Below, in pieces: positions 33,119-41,050 of a stretch of DNA of 64,000 nt; position 1 is the stretch's first letter, and each line of letters begins with the position of its first letter. The notes under the pieces were generated by a model. The model was not told the origin of the DNA and did no database searches. It was given only the letters and a program-made list of their open reading frames with translations. Source of the stretch: Nocardia fusca NBRC 14340 (GTDB lineage: Bacteria; Actinomycetota; Actinomycetes; Mycobacteriales; Mycobacteriaceae); assembly GCF_001618425.1 (NCBI RefSeq), contig NZ_BDCU01000011.1, positions 1-64,000 of the forward strand, in the 5' to 3' direction. The position numbers were made by a program, and so were the translations under genes.

Positions 33119-36100
33119 TCAGCCCTTGCGGCCCGGTGCCCTGGCGCCGGACTTGAAGCCCAGCGCACCCGGCTTGGCCTGCGGCGGGGTCGCCCCCGAA
33201 CCGTTGCCCGCGCTGCCGTTGCCGGAGGCTCCGCCGGTCTCGGTCGTGGCCTTCGGTGCCGATTCGGCGGTGGCCGCCGAAGAAGAATCCGCAGTGGTCT
33301 CCGACGCGGATTCCGCGGTGATCGCGGCAGCCGGTGCGGCGGTGGCGTCCGGTGCCGATTCGCCGGCGGCCTCGTCCGGAGCAGGCCCGGTTTCCGCTGC
33401 GGATTCCGCGGTGGGCTCCGGCTCCGGTGCGGGAGCCGAAAGCTTCGCACCGGGCGCTTTGGCACCCGGACGCTTGAATCCGGACTTCATCGCCAGACCT
33501 TTGGCCGGTTTCGACGGCTTGCTCTCGGCGGGAGCCGCCGCGGTGGCCGGTTCGGTATCCGCCGCATCCGATTCCGTGGCGGGGGCCTGCGCCGAAGCCG
33601 GCTCGGCCTTCGGTGCCGCCGTCGGGGCCTTCGCGCCGGGTGCTTTGGCACCGGGGCGTTTGAATCCGGATTTCATCGCCAGACCCTTGGCAGCGACCGT
33701 GGGCTTGGTTTCGGTCGGAGCCGAGCTCGCGGTGGTGTCCGCGGACTCCGCGGTGGCCGGTTCCGCAGCGGGAACAGAGCTGCCGGCAGCGGGCTCTTTC
33801 GCGCCCGGTGCCTTCGCGCCCGGCGCTTTGGCGGCGCCCTTCATCGCCAGACCCTTGCCGCCGGGTGCCTTCGCGGCACCCTTCATACCCAGGCCCTTCA
33901 CCGGCGGAGCGGCGGGAGCCTCGGTGGTCTCCTCCGCAGCGGGAGCGGATTCGGCTTTGGCCCCGGGTGCCTTGGCAGCGCCCTTCATCGCCAAGCCCTT
34001 GCCGCCGGGCGCTTTCGCGGCGCCCTTCATACCGAGGCCCTTTGCGGCCGGTGCCGCCTTTTCCTCGGTTTCGGCTGCGGGTGCCGCGGCTTTGGCTCCG
34101 GGTGCCTTGGCGGCACCCTTCATGCCGAGTCCCTTACCGGGTGCTTTGGCCGGGCCTTTCATGGCGAGGCCGCCGCCCTTGGGCGCCGCTTTCTCGGCCG
34201 CGGGCGCGGCCTCGGCTTCGGCGGCCACCGGCTCGGGTTCGGGTTCGGGTTCCGGCTCGGTCTTGGGTTCCTGGACCACGGTCAGATTGGCGGTCAACTG
34301 CTCCGGCTGCTGCCGCTCGATCGACTCGAGCATCAGCTGCGCGACGTCCACGACCTCCACGCCTTCACCCTGGCCGGACTCCTGGCGGGCGGTCACACCG
34401 TCGGTGAGCATGACCCGGCAGAAGGGGCAGCCGGTGGCGATCTTGGCCGGCGAGGTCGTCAGCGCCTCGTCCACGCGGTCGATATTGATCCGCTTGCCCA
34501 GCTGCTCTTCCATCCACATGCGGGCGCCGCCGGCACCGCAGCACATGGACCGTTCACCGTGCCGGGGCATTTCCACCAGGGTGGACCCGGAGGCGGCCAT
34601 CAGCTCACGCGGTGCGTTGTAGACCTTGTTGTGCCGGCCGAGGTAGCAGGGGTCGTGGTAGGTGACGTTCTGCGCGACGGGGGCCACCGGGACCAGTTGC
34701 TTACCGCGCACCAGCCGATTCAGCAGCTGGGTGTGGTGCACCACCTCGTAGGTGCCGCCCACCTGCGGGTACTCGTTGTTGAGCGCGTTGAAGCAGTGCG
34801 CGCAGGTGACGACGATCTTCTTCTTTTTCTGCTCGACACCCTCGAATACCGAGTTCAGCAGTTCGATGTTCTGCATCGCCAGCTGCTGGAACAGGAATTC
34901 GTTACCCGCGCGCCGGGCGGAATCGCCGGTGCAGGTCTCCTCCTGGCCGAGGACCATGAATTTCACCCCGGCGGTCGCCAGCAGTTCGGCGACGGCCTTG
35001 GTGGTCTTCTTGGCGCGGTCCTCGTAGGCGCCGGCACAGCCGACCCAGAACAGGTATTCGTAGCCGTCGAAGCTGTCGGCGTCCTGGCCGAAAACCGGGA
35101 TATCGAAGTCCAGCTCGTTGATCCAGTTGAGCCGGTCCTTGGCGTTCTGGCCCCAGGGGTTGCCCTTGTTCTCCAGGTTCTTGAACAGACCCGCGAGTTC
35201 GGAGGGGAAATCCGATTCGATGAGCACCTGGTAGCGGCGCATATCGATGATGTGGTCGACGTGTTCGATATCGACCGGGCACTGCTCCACGCAGGCGCCG
35301 CAGGTGGTGCAACTCCACAGCACCTCCGGGTCGATGATGCCGTTCACCTCATGGTCGCCGACGAGCGGGCGCTCGGCCTCGGCGCGCGCGGCCTCGGAGA
35401 TCCGGCCCAGCTTCTTCTCGTCCGGGTTGCCCTCGCCGTCGACCAGGCCGACCTCGTCGCCGCCCATGTCCTTGCTGCCGCCGGCCAGCAGATACGGCGC
35501 CTTGGCGCGGCCGTGGTCGCGCAGCGACATGATGAGCAGTTTGGGCGACAGCGGCTTACCGGTGTTCCACGCCGGGCACTGCGACTGGCAGCGACCGCAT
35601 TCGGTGCAGGTGGTGAAGTCCAGCCAGCCCTTCCACGAGAAGTCCTCGACCCGGCCGGCGCCGAGAGTATCGGTGTCCGGGTCGACGTTCTCCATGTCCA
35701 GGGCGCGGCCCTTGGACATCATCGGCTTGGCCGCGCCGAGCGCGACATCACCGTCGTCCTCACGCTTGAAGTAGATGTTGAAGAATGCCGAGAACCGGTG
35801 CCACGCCACGCCCCAGGTGATATTGCGGCCGACGAAGTAGAGGAAGGCCATACCGGACATCAGCTTCACGAAGGCGAAGATCGACACCATGGTCGGGCTC
35901 GCCGGCAGCAGCTTGGCCACCTGCATGGTGAAGAAGTCGGTACCGGCGTGGGCGTGCCCGTAGGTGGCGAGCTTGCCTGCCTTCACGAAGATCATGCCCA
36001 GGCCCTCGAGCAGGACGATGGCCTCGATCACGTAGGCGGGTCCGAACGCGGAGCCGCTGAACCGGGAGAGCCGCTCCGGCACCCGCGGATGGTTCAGCTG

Positions 36101-36499
36101 GCGGATGACGATCAGCGCCACGATGCCGACGACAGTTCCGATGCCGAGGATTTCGTCCCACAGGTGATAGATCGCCGTGTTGCCGATCAGCGGCCAGTGG
36201 AAGGCCGGGTCGAAGGTCTGACCATAGGCTTCGAACCAGAGGATCGCGCCGCCCAGGAAGCCGATCATCACCAGCCAGTGCGCCCAGCCCACCGTCCGGA
36301 ACTTGTTCATCCGGGTGTGCGCCAGGAACTCCACCAGCATCTGCTTGAAACGCGGGAAGAACGGCCGCCAGCGGTCGGGGGCGGGCTGGCCCAGCATGAT
36401 GGCGCGGACGATATCCCGGACGCCGCCGAAGAACGACGCCCAACACAGCAGGCTGAGCGCCGCTCCCAGGGTGCCCAGCGTCACTGTCAGGGCATTCAT
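33119..36499 (-). CDS. etfD: EtfD-type membrane iron-sulfur oxidoreductase with repeat tail
   Basis: A protein of 1126 residues. Five or six membrane helices occupy residues 1-245. Two 4Fe-4S clusters follow: C298-C301-C304-C308 (CTECGRCQSQCP) and C397-C400-C403-C407 (CTTCGACVEQCP). Two cysteine-rich CCG domains end the core (C523, C566/C569; C618, C653/C654, C691/C694). This matches Rv0338c, named EtfD, which accepts electrons from electron transfer flavoprotein in fatty-acid oxidation and passes them to the quinone pool (established in M. tuberculosis). Residues from about 745 on are a low-complexity tail with nine K/A/P/G repeats; as I recall the mycobacterial protein is near 880 residues. 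ATG 36499 has AAAGG 8 nt upstream. Confidence 0.93.
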   Translation of the reverse strand: MNALTVTLGTLGAALSLLCWASFFGGVRDIVRAIMLGQPAPDRWRPFFPRFKQMLVEFLAHTRMNKFRTVGWAHWLVMIGFLGGAILWFEAYGQTFDPAFHWPLIGNTAIYHLWDEILGIGTVVGIVALIVIRQLNHPRVPERLSRFSGSAFGPAYVIEAIVLLEGLGMIFVKAGKLATYGHAHAGTDFFTMQVAKLLPASPTMVSIFAFVKLMSGMAFLYFVGRNITWGVAWHRFSAFFNIYFKREDDGDVALGAAKPMMSKGRALDMENVDPDTDTLGAGRVEDFSWKGWLDFTTCTECGRCQSQCPAWNTGKPLSPKLLIMSLRDHGRAKAPYLLAGGSKDMGGDEVGLVDGEGNPDEKKLGRISEAARAEAERPLVGDHEVNGIIDPEVLWSCTTCGACVEQCPVDIEHVDHIIDMRRYQVLIESDFPSELAGLFKNLENKGNPWGQNAKDRLNWINELDFDIPVFGQDADSFDGYEYLFWVGCAGAYEDRAKKTTKAVAELLATAGVKFMVLGQEETCTGDSARRAGNEFLFQQLAMQNIELLNSVFEGVEQKKKKIVVTCAHCFNALNNEYPQVGGTYEVVHHTQLLNRLVRGKQLVPVAPVAQNVTYHDPCYLGRHNKVYNAPRELMAASGSTLVEMPRHGERSMCCGAGGARMWMEEQLGKRINIDRVDEALTTSPAKIATGCPFCRVMLTDGVTARQESGQGEGVEVVDVAQLMLESIERQQPEQLTANLTVVQEPKTEPEPEPEPEPVAAEAEAAPAAEKAAPKGGGLAMKGPAKAPGKGLGMKGAAKAPGAKAAAPAAETEEKAAPAAKGLGMKGAAKAPGGKGLAMKGAAKAPGAKAESAPAAEETTEAPAAPPVKGLGMKGAAKAPGGKGLAMKGAAKAPGAKAPGAKEPAAGSSVPAAEPATAESADTTASSAPTETKPTVAAKGLAMKSGFKRPGAKAPGAKAPTAAPKAEPASAQAPATESDAADTEPATAAAPAESKPSKPAKGLAMKSGFKRPGAKAPGAKLSAPAPEPEPTAESAAETGPAPDEAAGESAPDATAAPAAAITAESASETTADSSSAATAESAPKATTETGGASGNGSAGNGSGATPPQAKPGALGFKSGARAPGRKG
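33122..34261 (-). repeat. coding repeats in the EtfD C-terminal tail
   Basis: The tail contains nine copies of a 13-19-residue unit with core GLxMKGAAKAPGAK: five or six of the GLGMKGAAKAPGxK type, two of the GLAMKSGFKRPGAKAPGAK type and a degenerate last copy (GALGFKSGARAPGRKG) at the C terminus. They are separated by Ala/Pro/Glu/Thr-rich linkers. The alternation of basic repeats and acidic linkers is regular. Confidence 0.85.
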
Positions 36500-36564
36500 G
36501 TCGCGACCTTTCTTTCGAAGCAACACGAGGTACGAGGAACTGAGCAGTACCCCGTCCGGCTCGT

Positions 36565-36596
36565 ATCGTAACCGCCAGTAAGTTACCCGCCAGTAA
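36565..36596 (-). promoter_or_regulatory. etfD promoter with two 14-bp operators
   Basis: GTAACCGCCAGTAA (36568-36581) and TTACCCGCCAGTAA (36583-36596) are tandem copies of the box also found twice at the fadE5 promoter (consensus TTACYSGCSRGTAA). On the minus strand a -10 TACGAT (36565-36570) overlaps the first copy, and the second covers the spacer/-35 region. The 449-bp gap 36500-36948 also holds a CRP-like site and small inverted repeats. Confidence 0.75.
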
Positions 36597-36670
36597 CTAA
36601 TGGTGTCCACTGTACGATCTGCGTCGGCCCGTGGCGCTGTCTGCCTGGGCTTATCCGCATGGATCGCGGC

Positions 36671-36684
36671 GTGATCAATATCAC
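36671..36684. promoter_or_regulatory. CRP/FNR-like binding site candidate
   Basis: GTGATCAATATCAC is a perfect inverted repeat fitting the GTGA-N6-TCAC core of CRP-family sites. It lies 172 bp upstream of the etfD start and 265 bp upstream of the secreted-protein gene, so its target is open. TTCGCTACCCAAAGCGAA (36694-36711), another perfect 6-bp-arm repeat, lies next to it. Confidence 0.5.
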
Positions 36685-36948
36685 TCTTTTCAGTTCGCTA
36701 CCCAAAGCGAATAAGGGCTGATTAACACCGTAAAGGGCCCGTCCGTGCGGGGCGTGATAAGGCAACACTTACCCGTGTCGTTTCTTACGCTTGGGAAACG
36801 AATCTCGCCTTTTGTCAGTGCATTCGACTACGCTCAGCCCGATCTATCAGGAAGCGTGACATCTCATAACGCTCGGGGAGGAAACAGGGTTCGATCACAT
36901 CGACCCCCTCGCGTTGAGATGGGACGCCCCACACCCGATTGGAAATGG

Positions 36949-37701
36949 ATGACACTCCCGAGATCCACCGTGATCGCCGCACTGGTCACCGGTTCGCTCG
37001 CTATGGGATTCGGCACAGCCCACGCCGAACCGGCGGCGCCGGCACCGAAAGAGACGGTCAACTACGCCGTGCAACTCGTCGAGAAGACGGTCGTCGCCAC
37101 CTTGGGTGGCGGAACCTTCTCCATCGTCGAGAAGGAGCAGGAGCCCGTAGCGCAGGAAGGAGCCGTCCCGGAGGCCGAGCCGGTTGCGGAAGCAGCCAAG
37201 ACCCAGGTGCTCGAGATCAAGGACAAGGCCGGCGACCTTGTCGCCTCGATGCCGCTCGAGTTCACCGCCAACGGTGTGGCAATTCCGGTGAAATCAGAGG
37301 TCAAGAAGGAAGGCTCCGTCCTCGAGATCACCCCGGAGAAGCCGGCCGGTCTGGTTACGGACCAGCCCTTGGCCGTGAAGCCCATTGCCTCGCTGAAGGA
37401 AAACCAGCAGGCCCAGAATGAGTTCGCAAGCAACTTCGGCATTGCGACGGCGATCGGCGGTTTCGTGGGCACCGCCATCGGTGCCGTTATCGGCTGTGTC
37501 GTGACGATCGTGGCCGGCTGCGTACCCGGACTGATCACGGGTGCGGGTGTCGGTGGAATTCTGGGCACCATCGCTGTCGGTGGTCCGACGCTGGTCGCTG
37601 CGGGTATCGAGCTGATCAACACGCTGCAGGCACCGGCGGGCACCACCAAGTGGGCCAATGATGGGAATCCGGTGGTAGAGGGCGCTGAGCCGCCGAAGTA
37701 A
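36949..37701 (+). CDS. secreted protein of unknown function
   Basis: A protein of 250 residues. The signal peptide is LPRSTVIAALVTGSLAMGFGTAHA-EP with cleavage after about residue 25. The mature part starts with a polar, strand-rich domain (FSIVEKEQ ... VLEIKDKAGDLVASMPLEFTANGVAIPV ... VLEITPEKPAG) and ends with a glycine-rich hydrophobic segment (IATAIGGFVGTAIGAVIGCVVTIVAGCVPGLITGAGVGGILG) that could insert in a membrane and holds two cysteines. I recall similar proteins only from Nocardia-like genomes, without function. ATG 36949 has GGAAATGG directly upstream; ATG 36919 is an alternative. Confidence 0.75.
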   Translation: MTLPRSTVIAALVTGSLAMGFGTAHAEPAAPAPKETVNYAVQLVEKTVVATLGGGTFSIVEKEQEPVAQEGAVPEAEPVAEAAKTQVLEIKDKAGDLVASMPLEFTANGVAIPVKSEVKKEGSVLEITPEKPAGLVTDQPLAVKPIASLKENQQAQNEFASNFGIATAIGGFVGTAIGAVIGCVVTIVAGCVPGLITGAGVGGILGTIAVGGPTLVAAGIELINTLQAPAGTTKWANDGNPVVEGAEPPK

Positions 37702-37718
37702 GCCGCCCTGTCTGTTCT

Positions 37719-37752
37719 GATCGGCCCGTCCCTTCCCGGGGGCGGGCCGATC
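37719..37752 (+). terminator. terminator of the secreted-protein gene
   Basis: GATCGGCCCG (37719-37728) pairs with CGGGCCGATC (37743-37752) around a 14-nt loop, 17 bp after the stop at 37701. Confidence 0.7.
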
Positions 37753-37852
37753 CGCGTATCGGGGTGGAGTTCTGTTCTCGGTAGTGGGTCGTACTCGGGC
37801 GCTCCGCCCGGCCGTAGCTCTCGCCGAGAAGTCCCCGCCTCACCGGAACAGC

Positions 37853-37891
37853 CGGAAAGGGCCGACAGCTTGCCGCTGTCGGCCCTTTCCG
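37853..37891. terminator. long perfect hairpin
   Basis: CGGAAAGGGCCGACAGC (37853-37869) pairs with GCTGTCGGCCCTTTCCG (37875-37891), a 17-bp perfect stem and 5-nt loop; the arms extend further with a one-base bulge. It is the first of two such hairpins in the 513-bp gap 37702-38214, in which I see no gene. Probably a terminator, but too far from either gene (150 and 320 bp) to be a simple one. Confidence 0.6.
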
Positions 37892-38075
37892 CTGTTTACG
37901 TACGGGGGAGTCGCGGGCGAGAGGCCTGCTGCTGTCATCGTGGCGACGGGAGCCGCGGACGGGGTGTGTCCGCCCGGGCCGGCACTCCGCTGACCGGGCT
38001 ACCGAGCCCGCCGTGCGGGGCAGGCCCAGCGGGTCGCGTCGACGGCCGCAGATCGGTGGCACGGAGTCCCGACAG

Positions 38076-38114
38076 ACGAGAGGGTCGGCAGCGTTACGCT
38101 GCCGACCCTCTCGT
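38076..38114. terminator. second long perfect hairpin
   Basis: ACGAGAGGGTCGGCAGC (38076-38092) pairs with GCTGCCGACCCTCTCGT (38098-38114): 17-bp perfect stem and 5-nt loop GTTAC. It lies 100 bp past the end of the convergent protease gene (38215) and shares stem letters (GGCAGC/GGGTCGG) with the hairpin 220 bp away. Confidence 0.65.
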
Positions 38115-38214
38115 TGCTCGATGCTCGGTGCGAGTCGCACCCGCGGGTGCGGTGCCGATGTCCTGCGCTCTGCGCTCCGATCCGTGTGGGCCGGTGCGGA
38201 GAGCGGGACGACCT

Positions 38215-39531
38215 CTAGCTCGTGCGGATGCGCAGGCCCGGGTTGTCGGAGAGCACGACGCTCACCGGCTGTGCGAACAGCTGCGGGGCGTTACCGGTGA
38301 GCACGCCCAGGATGTTGGGGATCTCGCAGATGGGGTAATCGGCGACCGAGGAGGCACTCGAGATGCCCAGGGCCTGGCGTCCGGTCACGATGGGCCCGCC
38401 GCTGTCGCCGGGGAGGGCGCAGATATTGGCGGAGAAGCTCTGAGTGAGCTGCCGGTCACCGACCTGGACGGTCTGGTCCACGGCGTTCACCACACCGCAG
38501 CTGAAGCCGGTGCGGGAACCGGATTTGCAGACCGGGGCGCCGACCACCGGGGTGGCCACACCGTCGACCGCGATCGGGGCCGCGCCGGGCACCTTGACCT
38601 GGTTGTTCTGGAAGCGGCCCGCGGCACCGTCCGCGATGCTCATGATCGAGTAGTCCTGGGAGCCGAGTACCGACTTCTGGTAGGTGGCGATCTGCGGGCC
38701 CACCTTGTTGCCGCCGAGGGATTCATGCACGGTGGCGGCACCGATGTCGTCCAGGTTCGGGTTGCAGTGGCCGGCGGTGATGTTGACGGTGTTACCGGCC
38801 GGGCCGATTCCGTTGAAACCGAAGGAGCAGCGCAGCGAGCTGTCACCGGCGATAGCGGCGAAGCCGTCGCCCCCGCCGACCGTCGCGGCGCCCGCCTCGG
38901 CGACCGCGGCCGCCTGAGGCAGCGTCTCGGCCGCGACCGGCGGCGCCGTGACGATGACCCGGGCGGGATCGATGAAGTTCGGCATCGGCAGACCGACCTT
39001 GTCGACCCGCACCGCGATGCTGTTGTTCACGGTATCGATGACGACACCGCGCACCAGGGAGGACACCGCTTCGGGCTGGCCGTCGAGCCAGCGTTCGAAG
39101 GCGCTCTTCTCGCCGCGCAGCGTGGTTTCGCTCTTGGCGACATTGCGGACCACGAATCCGCTCGATTCGGCCGCACCGCGGGCTTCGTCGCCGCCGGGGC
39201 CGTTGGCCAGGGCCACTACTCCGCGGCCCTGCTCGTCGAGCCAGGCGCCGCCGAACACCTGGGGGAACTGACGCTGGGCGGTGGTGGCGAAGGCCGCCAC
39301 CTGCTGCGCGGTATCGGCGCGCGCCAAGTACTCCTCGGGGGAGATGTGCAGATCTCGGTTCAGCGCCGCCACCAGGTCGGCCGGCAGGCCGACACCCGGG
39401 TCGGGGGCGGCCGAAGAGAGCGCCGCGGTCGGGCCGAACAACAGGACGGCCGCCGAGGCGGCGACCGCGGCACGTTGTATGCGTTTTCTGGCCGGCGCCG
39501 ACCTTCGTTTACCTATGCGTGGCATGAGCAT
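38215..39531 (-). CDS. secreted trypsin-like (S1) serine protease
   Basis: A protein of 438 residues. A signal peptide with a basic start (KRRSAPARKRIQR) ends near SSA-AP (residue 42). A prodomain of about 170 residues of alpha-lytic-protease type follows (PADLVAALNRDLHISPEEYLARA). The protease domain has His255 (ITAGHCNP), Asp293 (SQDYSIM) and Ser377 (LPGDSGGPIVTG), with cysteines in disulfide-compatible positions (235/256, 335/345). It resembles streptogrisin-like secreted proteases. On the minus strand TATAGT (39538-39543) lies 6 nt before ATG 39531, so the transcript is probably leaderless and the gene independent of its upstream paralogue. Confidence 0.9.
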   Translation of the reverse strand: MLMPRIGKRRSAPARKRIQRAAVAASAAVLLFGPTAALSSAAPDPGVGLPADLVAALNRDLHISPEEYLARADTAQQVAAFATTAQRQFPQVFGGAWLDEQGRGVVALANGPGGDEARGAAESSGFVVRNVAKSETTLRGEKSAFERWLDGQPEAVSSLVRGVVIDTVNNSIAVRVDKVGLPMPNFIDPARVIVTAPPVAAETLPQAAAVAEAGAATVGGGDGFAAIAGDSSLRCSFGFNGIGPAGNTVNITAGHCNPNLDDIGAATVHESLGGNKVGPQIATYQKSVLGSQDYSIMSIADGAAGRFQNNQVKVPGAAPIAVDGVATPVVGAPVCKSGSRTGFSCGVVNAVDQTVQVGDRQLTQSFSANICALPGDSGGPIVTGRQALGISSASSVADYPICEIPNILGVLTGNAPQLFAQPVSVVLSDNPGLRIRTS

Positions 39532-39549
39532 GCGAAGACTATATCGGGC

Positions 39550-40905
39550 TCACCCGGCATTCGGCCTGGTTCGTACGGTGATACCGCTGCCGAGGCCGCC
39601 TCCGGCCGCCGCGTCGGCGTGCGAGAGGATGCTGCGGATGGGAATGCCCAGCGTAGCGGTGCCGCCGTACTGGGCGAGGGCGATATTGGCCTTCTCGCAA
39701 TCGGGCGCGTCGGCGGCATTGGAGCCGCTGGTGATACCCAGTGCCAGGGTGCCGGTGACGATGGCGCCACCGCTGTCGCCGCCCAGCGTGCAGGCCGAGC
39801 TGGCGAAACCGCGGATGATCTTCGAGTCGCCCTCGGTGGTGAACAGCTGGGTCTCCACCCGGTCGGCGACCACGAAACCGCAGGTGAAAGTGGAGGACTG
39901 TCCGGATTTGCACACCGGGGCGCCGATCACCGGATCGGCGGTGCCGGTGATGGTCAGGGTGGTGCCGTTGGCGCCGCGCACCGACGGCTGATCCATACCC
40001 GCGCCCACCGCGCGCTCGTTCAATTGGATAACCGAGTAGTCCAGCGTGCTGGGACCACCGAGTTCCGACCGCACGAAGGTGCCCAGCTGCGGGCTCGCCG
40101 GAATATTACGGATATTCGGGCTGTATACCGCGGCCTGCCCATCGCCTTTGTCGATATTCGGATTGCAATGTCCGGCACTGATATTCAGCGCATTACCGGC
40201 GGAATCGACACTGTTGAAGCCGAACGAGCAGACATCGACGCTCTTCAGCTCCGCGTCGTCGAGCGGGCCGGGGGTGCTGATATAGGTGTCACCGCCCATC
40301 GGGTGATGTTCCACCGGGCCGCCGCCGTCCGGGGAAAGGACCACCTTGATGTTGGCGATGAGGGTCGGCAGGTTGAGCATATGTGCCAGTGGCGTATTCG
40401 CGACATTGACGACCAGCTGACTGTTGAGGAAGTCGATGGCGATGGAATTGATCAGCTGCGAAATATCCCGGGGCTGCGCGGCGACCCATTGGTTCATCTG
40501 CGTGAGCGAGGTTTCCAGCGCGGCCGCCGAGACCGGGGCCAGGCGAGTGGAATATCCGTCGTCGCTGGCCACCTTGGCGGCGTCCGGCGAAGTCACGGCG
40601 ACGGTGGGTTTACCCTCCGCGGTCATCCACGCGCCGGCGAACACCTCCGGGCGCTCGGCGCGGAATTCGGCCGCGTAGGTCTGCAGCTGCTGGGCGCGCG
40701 CGGCGCGGTCCAGATATTCGGTCGGGGTCATATTGAGATCGCGGGACAGCGCTTGAACCAGTTCGGCCGGCAGGTCCTCGGCTCTGAGTTGTTCGGGTTC
40801 GGGGGCGGCGATCGCCGCGGTCGCGCCGAACAGGGGAGCCAGGAGAACGGTCGAGCCGATAACGGCAGCCTTGACCGCGGCGCGACGCGCCACCGACTTG
40901 CGCAT
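39550..40905 (-). CDS. secreted trypsin-like (S1) serine protease, paralogue
   Basis: A protein of 451 residues with the same layout as the neighbour: signal peptide ending ATAAIAA-PE near residue 34, a prodomain beginning PAELVQALSRDLNMTPTEYLDRA, and the triad His246 (NISAGHCNP), Asp289 (TLDYSVIQ) and Ser378 (LGGDSGGAIVTG). The prodomains and catalytic segments of the two are clearly alike, so they arose by tandem duplication. ATG 40905 has AAGGGA 5 nt upstream. Substrate unknown; both should act outside the cell. Confidence 0.9.
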   Translation of the reverse strand: MRKSVARRAAVKAAVIGSTVLLAPLFGATAAIAAPEPEQLRAEDLPAELVQALSRDLNMTPTEYLDRAARAQQLQTYAAEFRAERPEVFAGAWMTAEGKPTVAVTSPDAAKVASDDGYSTRLAPVSAAALETSLTQMNQWVAAQPRDISQLINSIAIDFLNSQLVVNVANTPLAHMLNLPTLIANIKVVLSPDGGGPVEHHPMGGDTYISTPGPLDDAELKSVDVCSFGFNSVDSAGNALNISAGHCNPNIDKGDGQAAVYSPNIRNIPASPQLGTFVRSELGGPSTLDYSVIQLNERAVGAGMDQPSVRGANGTTLTITGTADPVIGAPVCKSGQSSTFTCGFVVADRVETQLFTTEGDSKIIRGFASSACTLGGDSGGAIVTGTLALGITSGSNAADAPDCEKANIALAQYGGTATLGIPIRSILSHADAAAGGGLGSGITVRTRPNAG

Positions 40906-41050
40906 GAAGTCCCTTCGTCGGCACTGTGTGCCAGATAATCCGTGGCCACGAGATCGAATCCGTTGGCGCACAGGTTTGCTCGAGCTTCGACCGAGTTGCC
41001 GGGGTGGCCGGAATAACACCGGTCAGCGCATCACTCTAAGGCACAAATCG

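Noticed and set aside
33110..36571. A 1153-codon open frame antisense to etfD
   Set aside because: It is a by-product of GC-rich codon bias: a mirror of the etfD frame with no recognisable domains, no ribosome-binding site, and composition dominated by Gly/Arg/Ala-type shadow residues.
37870..40938. A 1022-codon open frame antisense to both proteases
   Set aside because: Low-complexity Arg/Gly/Ala shadow of the two protease genes with no family match.
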